Positions 25,779 through 35,253 of a DNA stretch of 64,000 bases are shown piece by piece (the stretch's first letter is position 1; every line of letters begins with the position of its first letter). Below the pieces are notes generated by a model. It saw nothing but the letters and a program-made list of their open reading frames with translations. It searched no databases and was not told the DNA's origin. Source of the DNA: UBA932 sp031548545 (GTDB lineage: Bacteria > Bacteroidota > Bacteroidia > Bacteroidales > UBA932); assembly GCA_031548545.1 (NCBI GenBank), contig JAVBQY010000011.1, positions 1 through 64,000 on the forward strand, in the 5' to 3' direction. A program made the position numbers and the translations under genes.

Positions 25779-26399
25779 ATGAAAAAGATAGTATATATAC
25801 TTTTATTCTCGCTGGTTTCATTGGGTGCTTCCGCACAAAACGTGAAACAATATTATTCACTTTCCTGGGCCTTTGCTTTCCCGGTGGGCGATATGCACAA
25901 CTTCGTATCCCGTCCCGGTTGGGTTGGCGGCGCTTTTGACGGGCAGGTTTATTTTACGGATAACCTCTCTTTCGGCTTTAATATCATGTGGAATAATTAC
26001 CAGCAAACCAAAGACCGCGCTACAACTGTAATACAACCCGGATTGGTGGTTACGGCCAATAGCTACCGTTATGCACATGCTATTCCGGTGAAAGTGGGTG
26101 CTTACTATAACTTCTTGCCCGACTATAGTATTCAGCCTTATGCCGGTTTGGGTATGGGGGTTAATTATACCAGCGAGCATGTTGTGGTACAAGACGTTGA
26201 TGTGTATAACACCAACTGGGGCTTCCTTTTGTCTCCTGAGGTCGGCGCTTACTTTATGATGGGGCCGGATAAAAACTGGGGCTTCAAACTGGGTTGTGCC
26301 TATAACTTTAGTACCAATAGCTTTAACTTCTTTAATACGGACTATAAGCTTATTCAGAACCTTATGCTTACAGCGGGTGTTACTTTTGCGATACAGTAA
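25779..26399 (+). CDS. Outer-membrane beta-barrel protein (OprF/OmpW-like)
   Basis: About 206 aa. A signal peptide (KKIVYILLFSLVSLGASAQ) is followed by alternating amphipathic strands ending in an aromatic-rich terminal strand (..NLMLTAGVTFAIQ). It is probably an 8-stranded barrel of unknown role. ATG codons lie at 25770, 25773 and 25779; the last gives the cleanest signal peptide. It follows the DUF4136 gene and converges with the next gene, overlapping it by 20 bases. Confidence 0.82.
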   Translation: MKKIVYILLFSLVSLGASAQNVKQYYSLSWAFAFPVGDMHNFVSRPGWVGGAFDGQVYFTDNLSFGFNIMWNNYQQTKDRATTVIQPGLVVTANSYRYAHAIPVKVGAYYNFLPDYSIQPYAGLGMGVNYTSEHVVVQDVDVYNTNWGFLLSPEVGAYFMMGPDKNWGFKLGCAYNFSTNSFNFFNTDYKLIQNLMLTAGVTFAIQ

Positions 26400-26892
26400 C
26401 CCGTGCTTCGAATTTCAGCGTCTTAATTGCAGTGGCCGTTGGCGACGGATTCAGGGCTGAATACAGTTCGATAATTTTATGCGACAGCGCTATGGCCGGT
26501 TCTTCCGGTTGTAGCGCTGTCGCTGCTTGATTGACCAGGGCGCTGACCGCATTGCGGGCGGCCATTACCTGTTGCCAGGCCTTATTGCTGACATACAATT
26601 GCTGGGCGTAATTATATTCTGTTTCCGAGCGGATGGTGCTTAATAATAACAATTGGAGGTCGGCTACCGTACCGGCATGCGCCGCATAGCGCATTACCAG
26701 CTCCTGCGGGTTGATACGCTCCATGAGCAATATCAGGCGTTCGTAGGCCTGGAGCCGCATGGACAGCCAGCCGGCGTCCGCCTCCGGCGCTTCCTTTTCC
26801 TTGCGACGGTTGTTGCCAAACTTGATATAGCCGGTAAGAAGGAGAAATAGAATGGCCAATATCAGCGCTATTGTCGTATAGTCTATGTGCAT
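26380..26892 (-). CDS. Conserved Bacteroidota membrane-anchored helical protein
   Basis: 170 aa. One N-terminal membrane helix (TIALILAILFLLLTGYI) and a basic stretch (NNRRKEKE) are followed by an all-helical cytosolic domain with LQAYERLILLMERINPQELVMR and a late HKIIELYSALNPS. I recognise it only as a conserved hypothetical type found in this phylum. It is divergent from mltG across a 70-bp promoter region, each with its own -7 element. Its end overlaps the barrel gene by 20 bases. Confidence 0.75.
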   Translation of the reverse strand: MHIDYTTIALILAILFLLLTGYIKFGNNRRKEKEAPEADAGWLSMRLQAYERLILLMERINPQELVMRYAAHAGTVADLQLLLLSTIRSETEYNYAQQLYVSNKAWQQVMAARNAVSALVNQAATALQPEEPAIALSHKIIELYSALNPSPTATAIKTLKFEARVTVSQK

Positions 26893-26909
26893 GATCTTTT
26901 AATTTTACA

Positions 26910-26917
26910 CAAAAGTA
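26910..26917 (-). promoter_or_regulatory. -7 promoter element for the membrane-anchored helical protein
   Basis: TACTTTTG on the minus strand, 17 bases before the ATG at 26892. Confidence 0.65.
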
Positions 26918-26928
26918 AGATTTTTTCG

Positions 26929-26936
26929 TAAATTTG
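26929..26936 (+). promoter_or_regulatory. -7 promoter element for mltG
   Basis: TAAATTTG, 26 bases before the mltG ATG and 11 bases from the divergent -7 element. Confidence 0.65.
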
Positions 26937-26962
26937 TACATTACTCCATTAGAAGGATAATT

Positions 26963-28015
26963 ATGAAAAAATATTTTCGCAGATTGACAACGTGGCATAC
27001 TTTCCTTATTCTGGCCATTTTAATTTTTGTGGCGTATCAGGGCGTGCGCTATTATATGGCTTATTACCGGGCTAATATCAGGCCGGAGGAAAAGGTGGCT
27101 TATCTGTATGTGCCCACCGGCGCCGGTGTGGAACAGGTATTGGACAGCCTGCGCCGGCTGGATGTTTTGGTCTCTGAAAAACGCTTTTTACTGGCTGCCG
27201 GCCATAAGCATTTTGCCGACCATATCCGCCCCGGACGCTACAAGCTGACTGACGGGATGAATAACCTGGATCTGCTTCGTAAAGTGAGCCGGGGTCAGCA
27301 GGAACCCGTAAAGCTGACACTCTCGGGCAATATCCGTACCAACCAGCGGCTGGCGGCCTTGCTGTCACGTTATGTGGAGGCCGATTCGGCCGCAGTCCTG
27401 GCCACCCTGGAAGATTCAATACTTGTGGCCGAATATGGCCTCAGGCCCTCTACGGTGATGGGCCTGTTTATCCCCAATACCTATGAAATTTATTGGACCA
27501 CTACGCCCAAAGGGCTTTTGCAACGCATGAAAAAAGAATACGACGCTTTCTGGACAGTACAACGGAAAGAAAAGGCGGCGGCTATGCAAATGACTCCCCA
27601 GCAGGTGACGGCCCTCGCTGCCATTGTCTATGAAGAGAGCCTGAAAAACGACGAGATGCCCCGCATTGCCGGCGTCTATATCAACCGCCTGTCTAAAAAA
27701 ATGCCCTTACAGGCCGATCCTACCTTAAAATACGCTGCCGGTGATTTTACGCTGCGCCGTGTGCTGGATAGCCATAAAAATATAGACTCTCCATACAACA
27801 CCTACAAGTATGCGGGCCTGCCCCCGGGGCCTATCTGTGTGCCGCCGCCCGTCGCCATTGACGCCGTACTGAACTACGAACGCCACGACTATCTTTATTT
27901 CTGCGCCCGGCCCGACTTCAGCGGCTACCACAACTTCTCCAAAACCCTGGACCAACATAACCGGTACGCCGGGGAATACCGCCAGCTCCTGAATAAAAAT
28001 AAAATTTACAAGTAG
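26963..28015 (+). CDS. mltG: Endolytic murein transglycosylase MltG
   Basis: 350 aa. One N-terminal membrane helix (TFLILAILIFVAYQGV), a LysM-like subdomain, then the YceG/MltG catalytic domain. The catalytic Glu lies in IVYEESLKNDEMPRIAGVY; MPLQADPTLKYA and YAGLPPGPICVPP are conserved. It cuts nascent glycan strands at the inner membrane and limits chain length. A -7 element TAAATTTG lies 26 bases upstream. No yqgF/tmk neighbours. Confidence 0.94.
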   Translation: MKKYFRRLTTWHTFLILAILIFVAYQGVRYYMAYYRANIRPEEKVAYLYVPTGAGVEQVLDSLRRLDVLVSEKRFLLAAGHKHFADHIRPGRYKLTDGMNNLDLLRKVSRGQQEPVKLTLSGNIRTNQRLAALLSRYVEADSAAVLATLEDSILVAEYGLRPSTVMGLFIPNTYEIYWTTTPKGLLQRMKKEYDAFWTVQRKEKAAAMQMTPQQVTALAAIVYEESLKNDEMPRIAGVYINRLSKKMPLQADPTLKYAAGDFTLRRVLDSHKNIDSPYNTYKYAGLPPGPICVPPPVAIDAVLNYERHDYLYFCARPDFSGYHNFSKTLDQHNRYAGEYRQLLNKNKIYK

Positions 28016-28107
28016 CTCTCAGGGCCACCCTTTGTCTGCAAGCCTACTGTTCAATACTTGTCGCTAAGATTTTGGCGGCAGTAGCTTTCTATTTCAGACT
28101 TTTTTGC

Positions 28108-28115
28108 TACTTTTG
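28108..28115 (+). promoter_or_regulatory. -7 promoter element for ahcY
   Basis: TACTTTTG, 23 bases before ATG 28139. The leader is too short for a SAH riboswitch. Confidence 0.65.
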
Positions 28116-28138
28116 CAAGTTAAACCTTGATTTTTATT

Positions 28139-29533
28139 ATGGACTATAAAGTAGCAGATATCTCTTTGGCTGAGTTTGGCCGCAAGGAGATAGAAATAGC
28201 AGAAAAAGAAATGCCTGGCCTGATGGCCATCCGCCGGAAATATGCGGCGCAGCAGCCGCTGAAAGGCGCCCGTATCATGGGCTCCTTACACATGACCATT
28301 CAAACGGCCGTATTGATAGAAACCCTGAAAGCCCTTGGGGCGGAAATCCGCTGGGTGTCCTGTAATATATTTTCTACGCAAGACCATGCCGCAGCCGCTA
28401 TTGCTGCTGCCGGCATTCCGGTATTTGCCTGGAAAGGGGAAACGCTGGAAGAATATTGGTGGTGTACCGAACAGGCCCTCAGCTTTGAGGGGGGTAAAGG
28501 CCCTCACCTGATCGTAGACGATGGCGGTGATGCCACCTTGCTGGTACACTGGGGGGTAAAAGCGGAAAAGGATGCCGCCTTCCTGGAGCGCAAGGCCTCC
28601 GGCCATGAAGAAGGGGTGATCCTGGAACTCTTGAAACGGACCTTAAAAGAAGAGCATGGCAAATGGACGAAGATTGCGTCGGAAATTAAAGGCGTGAGCG
28701 AAGAAACGACTACCGGCGTGCACCGCCTGTACCAGATGCTGGAGCGTGGTGAGTTGCTCTTCCCGGCTATCAATGTCAATGACTCGGTGACGAAATCCAA
28801 ATTTGACAATCTTTACGGTTGCCGCGAGTCGCTGGCCGACGGGATCAAACGCGCCACGGATGTGATGATCGCCGGAAAGGTTGTAGTCGTTTGCGGCTAC
28901 GGAGATGTGGGCAAAGGTTGCGCCCGCAGCATGCGCTCTTACGGCGCCCGGGTACTGGTAACGGAGATCGACCCGATCTGCGCCCTGCAGGCGGCTATGG
29001 AAGGTTTTGAGGTGGTACGGGTGGAAGACGCCTTGCCCGAAGCCAATATCTATGTGACCACTACCGGTAACCGTGATATTATTACCATAGACCATATGGC
29101 CAGGATGAAAGACCAGGCCATTGTTTGTAATATCGGCCATTTCGACGATGAAATACAGGTGGCTGCTTTGAATGATTATAAGGGTATACGGAAAATTAAT
29201 ATCAAGCCCCAGGTGGATAAATATCTTTTCCCCGAAGGCCATGCCATTTTCCTGCTGGCCGAAGGCCGCCTGGTGAACCTGGGCTGTGCGACGGGACATC
29301 CCTCCTTCGTGATGAGCAATTCGTTCAGTAACCAGACGCTGGCTCAAATTGACTTGTGGCTCAATAACTACGAGCTGGGGGTTTACCGCCTGTCTAAAAA
29401 GCTGGATGAGGAAGTGGCCCGCCTGCACCTTGAGCAGTTGGGTGTGAAGCTGACGCGGCTCAGCAAGGCCCAGTCCGATTATATCGGCGTGGATCCCGAT
29501 GGTCCCTACAAAGCGGAACACTACCGGTACTAA
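28139..29533 (+). CDS. ahcY: Adenosylhomocysteinase (S-adenosylhomocysteine hydrolase)
   Basis: 464 aa. Reversibly splits S-adenosylhomocysteine into adenosine and homocysteine, relieving product inhibition of methyltransferases. The NAD-binding fold shows VVVCGYGDVGKGCARSM. Substrate-site segments include GSLHMTIQTAVL, SCNIFSTQDHAAAA and the C-terminal DPDGPYKAEHYRY ending. The in-frame start at 28127 was rejected in favour of ATG 28139 (MDYKVADISLAEFG), the family start. pheT follows after 54 bases, probably as a separate unit. Confidence 0.97.
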   Translation: MDYKVADISLAEFGRKEIEIAEKEMPGLMAIRRKYAAQQPLKGARIMGSLHMTIQTAVLIETLKALGAEIRWVSCNIFSTQDHAAAAIAAAGIPVFAWKGETLEEYWWCTEQALSFEGGKGPHLIVDDGGDATLLVHWGVKAEKDAAFLERKASGHEEGVILELLKRTLKEEHGKWTKIASEIKGVSEETTTGVHRLYQMLERGELLFPAINVNDSVTKSKFDNLYGCRESLADGIKRATDVMIAGKVVVVCGYGDVGKGCARSMRSYGARVLVTEIDPICALQAAMEGFEVVRVEDALPEANIYVTTTGNRDIITIDHMARMKDQAIVCNIGHFDDEIQVAALNDYKGIRKINIKPQVDKYLFPEGHAIFLLAEGRLVNLGCATGHPSFVMSNSFSNQTLAQIDLWLNNYELGVYRLSKKLDEEVARLHLEQLGVKLTRLSKAQSDYIGVDPDGPYKAEHYRY

Positions 29534-29550
29534 TTTTTTTAGCAGATCTC

Positions 29551-29586
29551 TTAGTCTCTTAATCACTTTTTACTTAGTCTCTTTTT
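29551..29586 (+). repeat. Repeated CTTAGTCTCTT between ahcY and pheT
   Basis: CTTAGTCTCTT occurs at 29550-29560 and again at about 29573-29583, with a related TTAATC between. A cousin (CTCTTAGTCCCTTAG, minus strand) is at 53347-53370 before prmA. No promoter was seen here. Confidence 0.5.
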
Positions 29587-29587
29587 T

Positions 29588-32026
29588 ATGAAAATATCGT
29601 ATAACTGGCTGACAGCCTATATTAACACCACCGTAACCCCGGAGCAGGCCGCAGCCGTGCTGACCTCCATAGGGTTGGAAGTGGAAGCAATGGAAACAAC
29701 GGGAGGTGTGCCCGGTAACCTGGAGGGGGTGGTTGTAGGCCATGTATTGGAGTGTAATCAGCATCCGGATGCCGACCGTCTGCGGGTAACCAAAGTGGAT
29801 GTGGGCGGCAGCGAGCCCGTACAAATTGTTTGCGGAGCCCCGAATGTGGCGGCCGGGCAAAAAGTAGCGGTGGCCACCCTCGGTACGACCCTGCATTTCA
29901 GCAATGGCGAATCCGTGAAGATGAAGCGCCAGAAACTGAGTGGCGTGGAATCCATGGGGATGATCTGTGCGGAAGATGAGTTGGGCCTCGGCGCCTCTCA
30001 TGACGGAATTATGGTATTGGATCCTGCCCTGCAGGTGGGGACACCCCTGCGAGAGGTGGTAAAAGTAGATAGCGGGGATACGGTATTTGAGATCGGATTA
30101 ACACCCAACCGTATAGATGCGGCCTCGCATTTCGGTGTGGCGCGAGACCTGGCTGCGGCCTTGGGCTTACCCGCCCAGCGGCCTTCGGTCGATACCTTCA
30201 AAGAAGGCGCCGGCGTAGGCCTGAGTGTGCGTGTGGACAACACCACCGCCTGTCCCCGTTATTCCGGCATTACCATTAAAGATGTTAAGGTACAGGCCTC
30301 GCCCGAATGGCTGCAAAAGCGCTTGTCGGCTATTGGACTGCGTCCTATCAATAATGTGGTGGACATTACGAACTTTGTATTGCATGAGATCGGCCATCCG
30401 CTCCATGCCTTTGATACTGCCAAGGTTGACGGCCGGCAGATCGTGGTGCGTACCTGCGAAGAAGGCACGCCCTTTACGACCCTCGACGGAGTGGAACGCA
30501 AACTCAGCGCCAATGACCTGATGATCTGCAACGCTACCCGCCCGATGTGTATTGCCGGGGTTTTCGGCGGACTGGATGCCGGAGTGACGGAAAGCACTAC
30601 GGAAATCTTCCTGGAAAGCGCCTATTTCAATCCGGTATGGGTGCGTAAAACCGCCCGCCGGCACGGCCTGAACACCGATGCCTCGTTCCGCTATGAACGC
30701 GGCGCCGACCCGCAGATTACCCTTTATGCCCTGAAACGCGCCGCCCTGTTGATCCAGGAGTTGGCCGGCGGTACGATCACCGGTGCCATACAGGATAGCT
30801 ATCCGGAACCCGTACAACCCGCCGTGGTGGAGCTGGACTATAACCGCATGGCCCGTCTCATTGGCAAGGAAATTTCCACAGTACAACTGCATGCTATTCT
30901 GGAGTCCCTGGACTTTCAGCTTGCCGGCACTACAGCCACCGGATTGACTGTTGTCGTGCCCTCTTACCGGGTGGATGTTACGCGTGAGTGCGACGTGGTG
31001 GAAGAGGTGCTGCGCATATACGGCTACAACAATGTGGAAATTCCGGAGCGGTTGCAGTCCTCTGTGAATCCCCGCCAACAGCCGGACAAGGAAAAATTAC
31101 AGAATATCATTTCCGATTACCTTTCCAATAATGGTTTTTATGAAATGATGAACAATTCGCTCACCAAAAGCGATTATTATCAGTTAACCCCGTCCTTTCC
31201 GGCGGAACAGGAAGTGAAAATCCTGAATCCCCTGAGCAGTGACCTGAACGCTATGCGCCGTACGCTGATTTTCGGCGGATTGGAGGCAGTGGCCCATAAT
31301 ATCAACCGGCAGTACAATGATTTGAAATTGTATGAGTTCGGAAATGTGTATTTTCATGCGCCGGAAAAGGCGGAAAAAGGCCTGCCGGCTTATTCCGAAG
31401 CACCCCGGCTGGCCTTGTTTGTGACAGGGGCGGCTGTGCAGGCTTCATGGGACGCCAAGGCGGCGCCCACCAATTTCTTTTATCTGAAAGGCTATGTGGA
31501 ACAGGTGCTGGGGCGTTTCGGTGCGGACCTTTATAAACTTAGCGCCGCTGCTGCACCGGCCGATTGGTTTGCAGATGGCATAGCCTACCAATGGAACGGA
31601 AAACCGGTAGCGGTGATCGGAACGATAGCCAAAAAACTGCGCGCGGCGTTCGGCATCAAGCAGGAAGTGTATGTGGCGGAAATCGCCTGGGATGTATTGC
31701 TGAAACTGCAGCAACAACACAAGGTACAATATGCCGAATTGCCCAAGTTCCCTGAGGTGCGCCGTGACCTGGCGCTGGTCATTGATGAGCAGGTGACCTT
31801 TACCCAGCTGCGTAGCATCGCCTTCAAAACGGAGAAGCACCTGCTCAAGCAGGTGGATTTATTTGACGTCTACCGGGGCGACAAATTGCCGGCCGGCAAA
31901 AAACAATATGCCCTGAGCTTCATTCTGCAGGACAATGAAAAGACCTTTACCGACCAGCAGATTGACCGCATCATGCAGAACCTGCTAACAGCGTTTGATA
32001 AGGAAACCGGAGCGGCGCTGAGGTAA
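29588..32026 (+). CDS. pheT: Phenylalanine--tRNA ligase beta subunit
   Basis: 812 aa, standard for the bacterial beta chain. Domains in order: N-terminal B1, EMAP-like tRNA-binding domain (about 40-150, VVVGHVLECNQHPDADRLRV), B3/B4 editing domain (IGLRPINNVVDITNFVLHE), B5 (about 400-470), catalytic-like core (ILNPLSSDLNAMRRTL) and C-terminal anticodon-binding FDX-ACB domain (KFPEVRRDLALVID). It charges tRNA-Phe together with PheS, whose gene is not in the window. Confidence 0.97.
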   Translation: MKISYNWLTAYINTTVTPEQAAAVLTSIGLEVEAMETTGGVPGNLEGVVVGHVLECNQHPDADRLRVTKVDVGGSEPVQIVCGAPNVAAGQKVAVATLGTTLHFSNGESVKMKRQKLSGVESMGMICAEDELGLGASHDGIMVLDPALQVGTPLREVVKVDSGDTVFEIGLTPNRIDAASHFGVARDLAAALGLPAQRPSVDTFKEGAGVGLSVRVDNTTACPRYSGITIKDVKVQASPEWLQKRLSAIGLRPINNVVDITNFVLHEIGHPLHAFDTAKVDGRQIVVRTCEEGTPFTTLDGVERKLSANDLMICNATRPMCIAGVFGGLDAGVTESTTEIFLESAYFNPVWVRKTARRHGLNTDASFRYERGADPQITLYALKRAALLIQELAGGTITGAIQDSYPEPVQPAVVELDYNRMARLIGKEISTVQLHAILESLDFQLAGTTATGLTVVVPSYRVDVTRECDVVEEVLRIYGYNNVEIPERLQSSVNPRQQPDKEKLQNIISDYLSNNGFYEMMNNSLTKSDYYQLTPSFPAEQEVKILNPLSSDLNAMRRTLIFGGLEAVAHNINRQYNDLKLYEFGNVYFHAPEKAEKGLPAYSEAPRLALFVTGAAVQASWDAKAAPTNFFYLKGYVEQVLGRFGADLYKLSAAAAPADWFADGIAYQWNGKPVAVIGTIAKKLRAAFGIKQEVYVAEIAWDVLLKLQQQHKVQYAELPKFPEVRRDLALVIDEQVTFTQLRSIAFKTEKHLLKQVDLFDVYRGDKLPAGKKQYALSFILQDNEKTFTDQQIDRIMQNLLTAFDKETGAALR

Positions 32027-32069
32027 TAATGCCCCGAGCGAAGCTACATTCATTATTAATGTTTTTTGT

Positions 32070-32915
32070 ATGAAAAAGTATTTTTCCCTCGTAAAATTCA
32101 GCCACACGGTATTTGCCATGCCCTTTGCCTGTATAGGCTTTGTGTTGGGCGTGCAGGAGGCTGGCTTTTCGTGGGTAGCCTTGGCCTATATGCTCCTGTG
32201 TATGGTCTTTGCCCGCAATACGGCCATGGGATTTAACCGCTATGCCGACCGTCGCTATGATGCACGTAATCCGCGCACGGCCGGCCGGGAAATTCCGCAG
32301 GGCGTGATTTCGCCTGCCCGCGCCCTGAGCTTTGTTATGCTAAATGCGGTGGCTTTTGTTGCGGTGGCTTTTTTGTTGAATCCCCTCTGCGGTTACCTGT
32401 CGCCGCTGGCCCTGCTGATTGTAATGGGCTACAGCCTGACCAAGCGTTTTACCTGGCTTTGTCATCTGGTGTTGGGCTTAGGCCTTTCCGTGGCACCCAT
32501 AGGCGCCTATATTGCGGTAACCGGCCATTTTGCCGCCACGCCGCTGTTGTTTTCGGCGCTGGTGCTTTTCTGGACAGCCGGCTTTGATGTGCTCTACGCC
32601 CTGCCCGATGAAGAATTTGACCAACAGGAACAACTACATTCCATCCCACAGGCATTTGGCCGTAGGGGAGCTATGGGCATTTCCATCCTGCTGCATCTCT
32701 GTTCGGCTTGTTTTGTAGTATGGGCCGGGGTGCAATTGCAAGCCCATTTGATGTATTGGATAGGAGCCGTCCTCTTTATGGTCTTGCTCACCTACCAGCA
32801 TCTCATTGTAAAATCGAATGATCTCTCGCGCCTGAATGCCGCCTTCTTCACCACCAACGGCATCGCCTCCGTAGTATTTGCAGTATTTGTGATCATATCG
32901 CTTATGCTTAGTTAA
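32070..32915 (+). CDS. UbiA-type aromatic polyprenyltransferase (MqnP/UbiA-like)
   Basis: 281 aa with about eight membrane helices. The two Asp-rich motifs of the superfamily are present in modified form: FNRYADRRYDARNPRTAGREIPQG and later DVLYALPDEEFDQQ. The RTAGREIP form is typical of the UbiA-like group linked to futalosine-pathway menaquinone synthesis (MqnP), though 4-hydroxybenzoate prenyltransferases share it. No other quinone genes are adjacent. It starts 43 bases after pheT. Confidence 0.85.
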   Translation: MKKYFSLVKFSHTVFAMPFACIGFVLGVQEAGFSWVALAYMLLCMVFARNTAMGFNRYADRRYDARNPRTAGREIPQGVISPARALSFVMLNAVAFVAVAFLLNPLCGYLSPLALLIVMGYSLTKRFTWLCHLVLGLGLSVAPIGAYIAVTGHFAATPLLFSALVLFWTAGFDVLYALPDEEFDQQEQLHSIPQAFGRRGAMGISILLHLCSACFVVWAGVQLQAHLMYWIGAVLFMVLLTYQHLIVKSNDLSRLNAAFFTTNGIASVVFAVFVIISLMLS

Positions 32916-32946
32916 TTGCTATAGCTGTTTTTTGAAAAAAAATAAC

Positions 32947-32954
32947 TATATTTG
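32947..32954 (+). promoter_or_regulatory. -7 promoter element for the DUF748 gene
   Basis: TATATTTG, 23 bases before the ATG at 32978. Confidence 0.65.
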
Positions 32955-32977
32955 CAGCCTGAACAACCTATATTTTC

Positions 32978-35251
32978 ATGCACAAGATTCTAAAAATCAG
33001 TCTCATTACAGGGGCTTCCATAGCGCTGTTACTTATTTTGACCGCCTTTATCCTTCCGCCCGTAGCCAAATGGTATGTGGTGAAACACAGCAAAGAACTG
33101 ACCGGCCGTGTGATGACTATTGAAAAATTGCGCTTCAATATGTTTACCGGCGCTTTGCGTGTCGTGAAATTTGACATGAAGGAACAGAATGATACTGATA
33201 GCTTTGTTCATTTTGACACCCTGCTGGTGAAGATGAATCTCTTTGATCTGCTGCGCCACCGGGTTACGGTGAACAAGATTCATACCACCGACCTGGTCGT
33301 GAATACCTGGCAGAACGGCGCGTTATTTAACTTTACAGACCTGATGCAGCGTTTCAACGCTCCCGATTCTACCGCGGCGCCCAAAGACAGTACGGCTACC
33401 CCCTGGGCAATTGCCATTAATGACATTGAATTCCGGCGCGGCTACATACACTATGTGGACCGGGCTATCAACGGGCAATGGAATATGGACGATGTGAACC
33501 TGAAAATCCCCGGGGTATATTTTTCCGGAAAGGCCACGGATGTGGGGTTCACGCTGGCATTCCGTGACGGAGGATCATTGGCCTCGAGCCTGAAATATGA
33601 TATTGAGCAATCGGCATTCCGCATTCATCTTGATTTGGAAAAGTTTACCCTCAAAGGCTTATTGCCCTATTTTCAGCAGAATATGCGTCTGGGAAGCCTG
33701 GCCGGCTTCCTGGAAGCGCATGTAGACATTGATGGTGACATGAACCACATTATGAGCGCTATAGTGAAAGGAACGGCTACGGTGACGGATTTCGACATGA
33801 AAGATGATCGCGACCGCCTGGTACTGGCGGCCGATTCCCTCTTTGTAGACATGGCCTCCATCAGCCTGGCGGAATCTGACTACCGGTTGAATGAATTTAC
33901 CACGCGCGGGTTGGCTACTTTATACGAAATGGAGAAGGACAGTACGACCAACTTTACCTACCTGATGAAGCCCGGGCCGGCCAAGCAACAACAAGCCGAC
34001 AGCCTTAATGCAGCCGGGGCCTCCATGCACTTGCACATTGCTAAAATTGATATGCGGAAGAGCAATATTGAAATCCGGGACCAATCTTTACAACAGCCCT
34101 TTACCTATGCCCTGTCGGATGTACGGCTGAAGGCTGAGGATTTTAACCCCGATAAGCATAACAGCGTGAATATCCGCGGTAATGTAGGTAAAAGCGGTAA
34201 GGCCGTGTTGCAGTGGAACGGGAATATCAATGACCTCTCCAACCTTAAGCTGAAGATAGATTTTCATAACCTCGATATCAGAGAATTTACACCCTATTCG
34301 TTGGAGTATACGGCTTATCCGCTGTCCAACGGACATATGTCATTTGCCAGCCACAACGTGGTCAATAACAATATGCTGAAGGGGGTTAATAACCTGAGTG
34401 TTGTGAAATGCGAGGTGGACAAGAAACGCAAAGATATCAAGCCGGAAATGCAGGTGCCCCTGCGTCTGGGGCTTTATATCCTGAAGGACCGGAACGGGGA
34501 AATCAAGATGGACCTGCCGGTGGAAGGCGATATCAAATCACCCGCTTTTTCCTACAAAAAAATTATCATCAAGACCGTGGTGAACCTCTTGGTGAAGGTG
34601 GCGCTTACGCCTTTTGATTTTATTGCCGGAGCTTTGGGGCTGAATCCCGACCAGTTGAGTGAAATGCCTTACCTGAGTACGCAATATGATCTTACGGATG
34701 CCCAATATGACCAGTTGAACAAGCTGGTGGAAATTTTACAGGCCAAGCCCGAACTGATGTTGACCATGCAGCAATATGTGAACATGGAGGAGTCTGTTAA
34801 AGATATCTCTTTGGCCAACCTCAAGCGAGACTATTATTTATCTACCCGGCCTGATGAGAAACGCCAAAGCCTTGACCTGATGGACCAGCAGAATTATTTG
34901 CAGATCAGCAACGGTGATCCGCAATTGCAGGACTTTGCCGCCGCCATCGTGAAAGATAGCCTGCCGCTGAATGCCGATATTTATACCAAGGCCATAGCTG
35001 TCTATAAGGAGCGCGCCAACCGGCAGATAGCCATGTTTGCCGCACGCCGCAATAAACAGATGATGGATTACATGCTGAATAAGCTGACGAGCCCCGAAAG
35101 GATCAGGGTCGAAATGGCGCCTGCAGATTCCGTATATACCGGAAAGAATATATTCAAGGCCTCATTGGGTTTACCGGAAGAAGCGCCGGTACTTCTTCCG
35201 GTACCCGCTGCGGATTCAACTGCCTCTGTGGATACTACCCTTGCTAAATAA
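32978..35251 (+). CDS. DUF748 / AsmA-like envelope protein
   Basis: 757 aa. An N-terminal membrane helix (ISLITGASIALLLILTAFIL) leads into a long beta-rich periplasmic body. Repeated motifs include VVKHSKELTGRVMTIEKLRFN and VKMNLFDLLRHRVTVNKI, and a late DLPVEGDIKSPAFSYKKI typical of DUF748. The final 200 residues are helical (YDQLNKLVEILQAKPELML). AsmA-clan proteins bridge inner and outer membranes and move lipids; that role here is inference. It ends 2 bases from the convergent MFS gene. Confidence 0.85.
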   Translation: MHKILKISLITGASIALLLILTAFILPPVAKWYVVKHSKELTGRVMTIEKLRFNMFTGALRVVKFDMKEQNDTDSFVHFDTLLVKMNLFDLLRHRVTVNKIHTTDLVVNTWQNGALFNFTDLMQRFNAPDSTAAPKDSTATPWAIAINDIEFRRGYIHYVDRAINGQWNMDDVNLKIPGVYFSGKATDVGFTLAFRDGGSLASSLKYDIEQSAFRIHLDLEKFTLKGLLPYFQQNMRLGSLAGFLEAHVDIDGDMNHIMSAIVKGTATVTDFDMKDDRDRLVLAADSLFVDMASISLAESDYRLNEFTTRGLATLYEMEKDSTTNFTYLMKPGPAKQQQADSLNAAGASMHLHIAKIDMRKSNIEIRDQSLQQPFTYALSDVRLKAEDFNPDKHNSVNIRGNVGKSGKAVLQWNGNINDLSNLKLKIDFHNLDIREFTPYSLEYTAYPLSNGHMSFASHNVVNNNMLKGVNNLSVVKCEVDKKRKDIKPEMQVPLRLGLYILKDRNGEIKMDLPVEGDIKSPAFSYKKIIIKTVVNLLVKVALTPFDFIAGALGLNPDQLSEMPYLSTQYDLTDAQYDQLNKLVEILQAKPELMLTMQQYVNMEESVKDISLANLKRDYYLSTRPDEKRQSLDLMDQQNYLQISNGDPQLQDFAAAIVKDSLPLNADIYTKAIAVYKERANRQIAMFAARRNKQMMDYMLNKLTSPERIRVEMAPADSVYTGKNIFKASLGLPEEAPVLLPVPAADSTASVDTTLAK

Positions 35252-35253
35252 AA

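Noticed and set aside
28116..28138. SAH riboswitch before ahcY
   Set aside because: The predicted leader is only about 20 nt, too short for any known SAH-binding structure.
28643..29566. 307-aa open frame antisense to ahcY, and a similar one antisense to pheT (30167-31078)
   Set aside because: Both mirror well-conserved coding sequence, have no promoter and no family resemblance.
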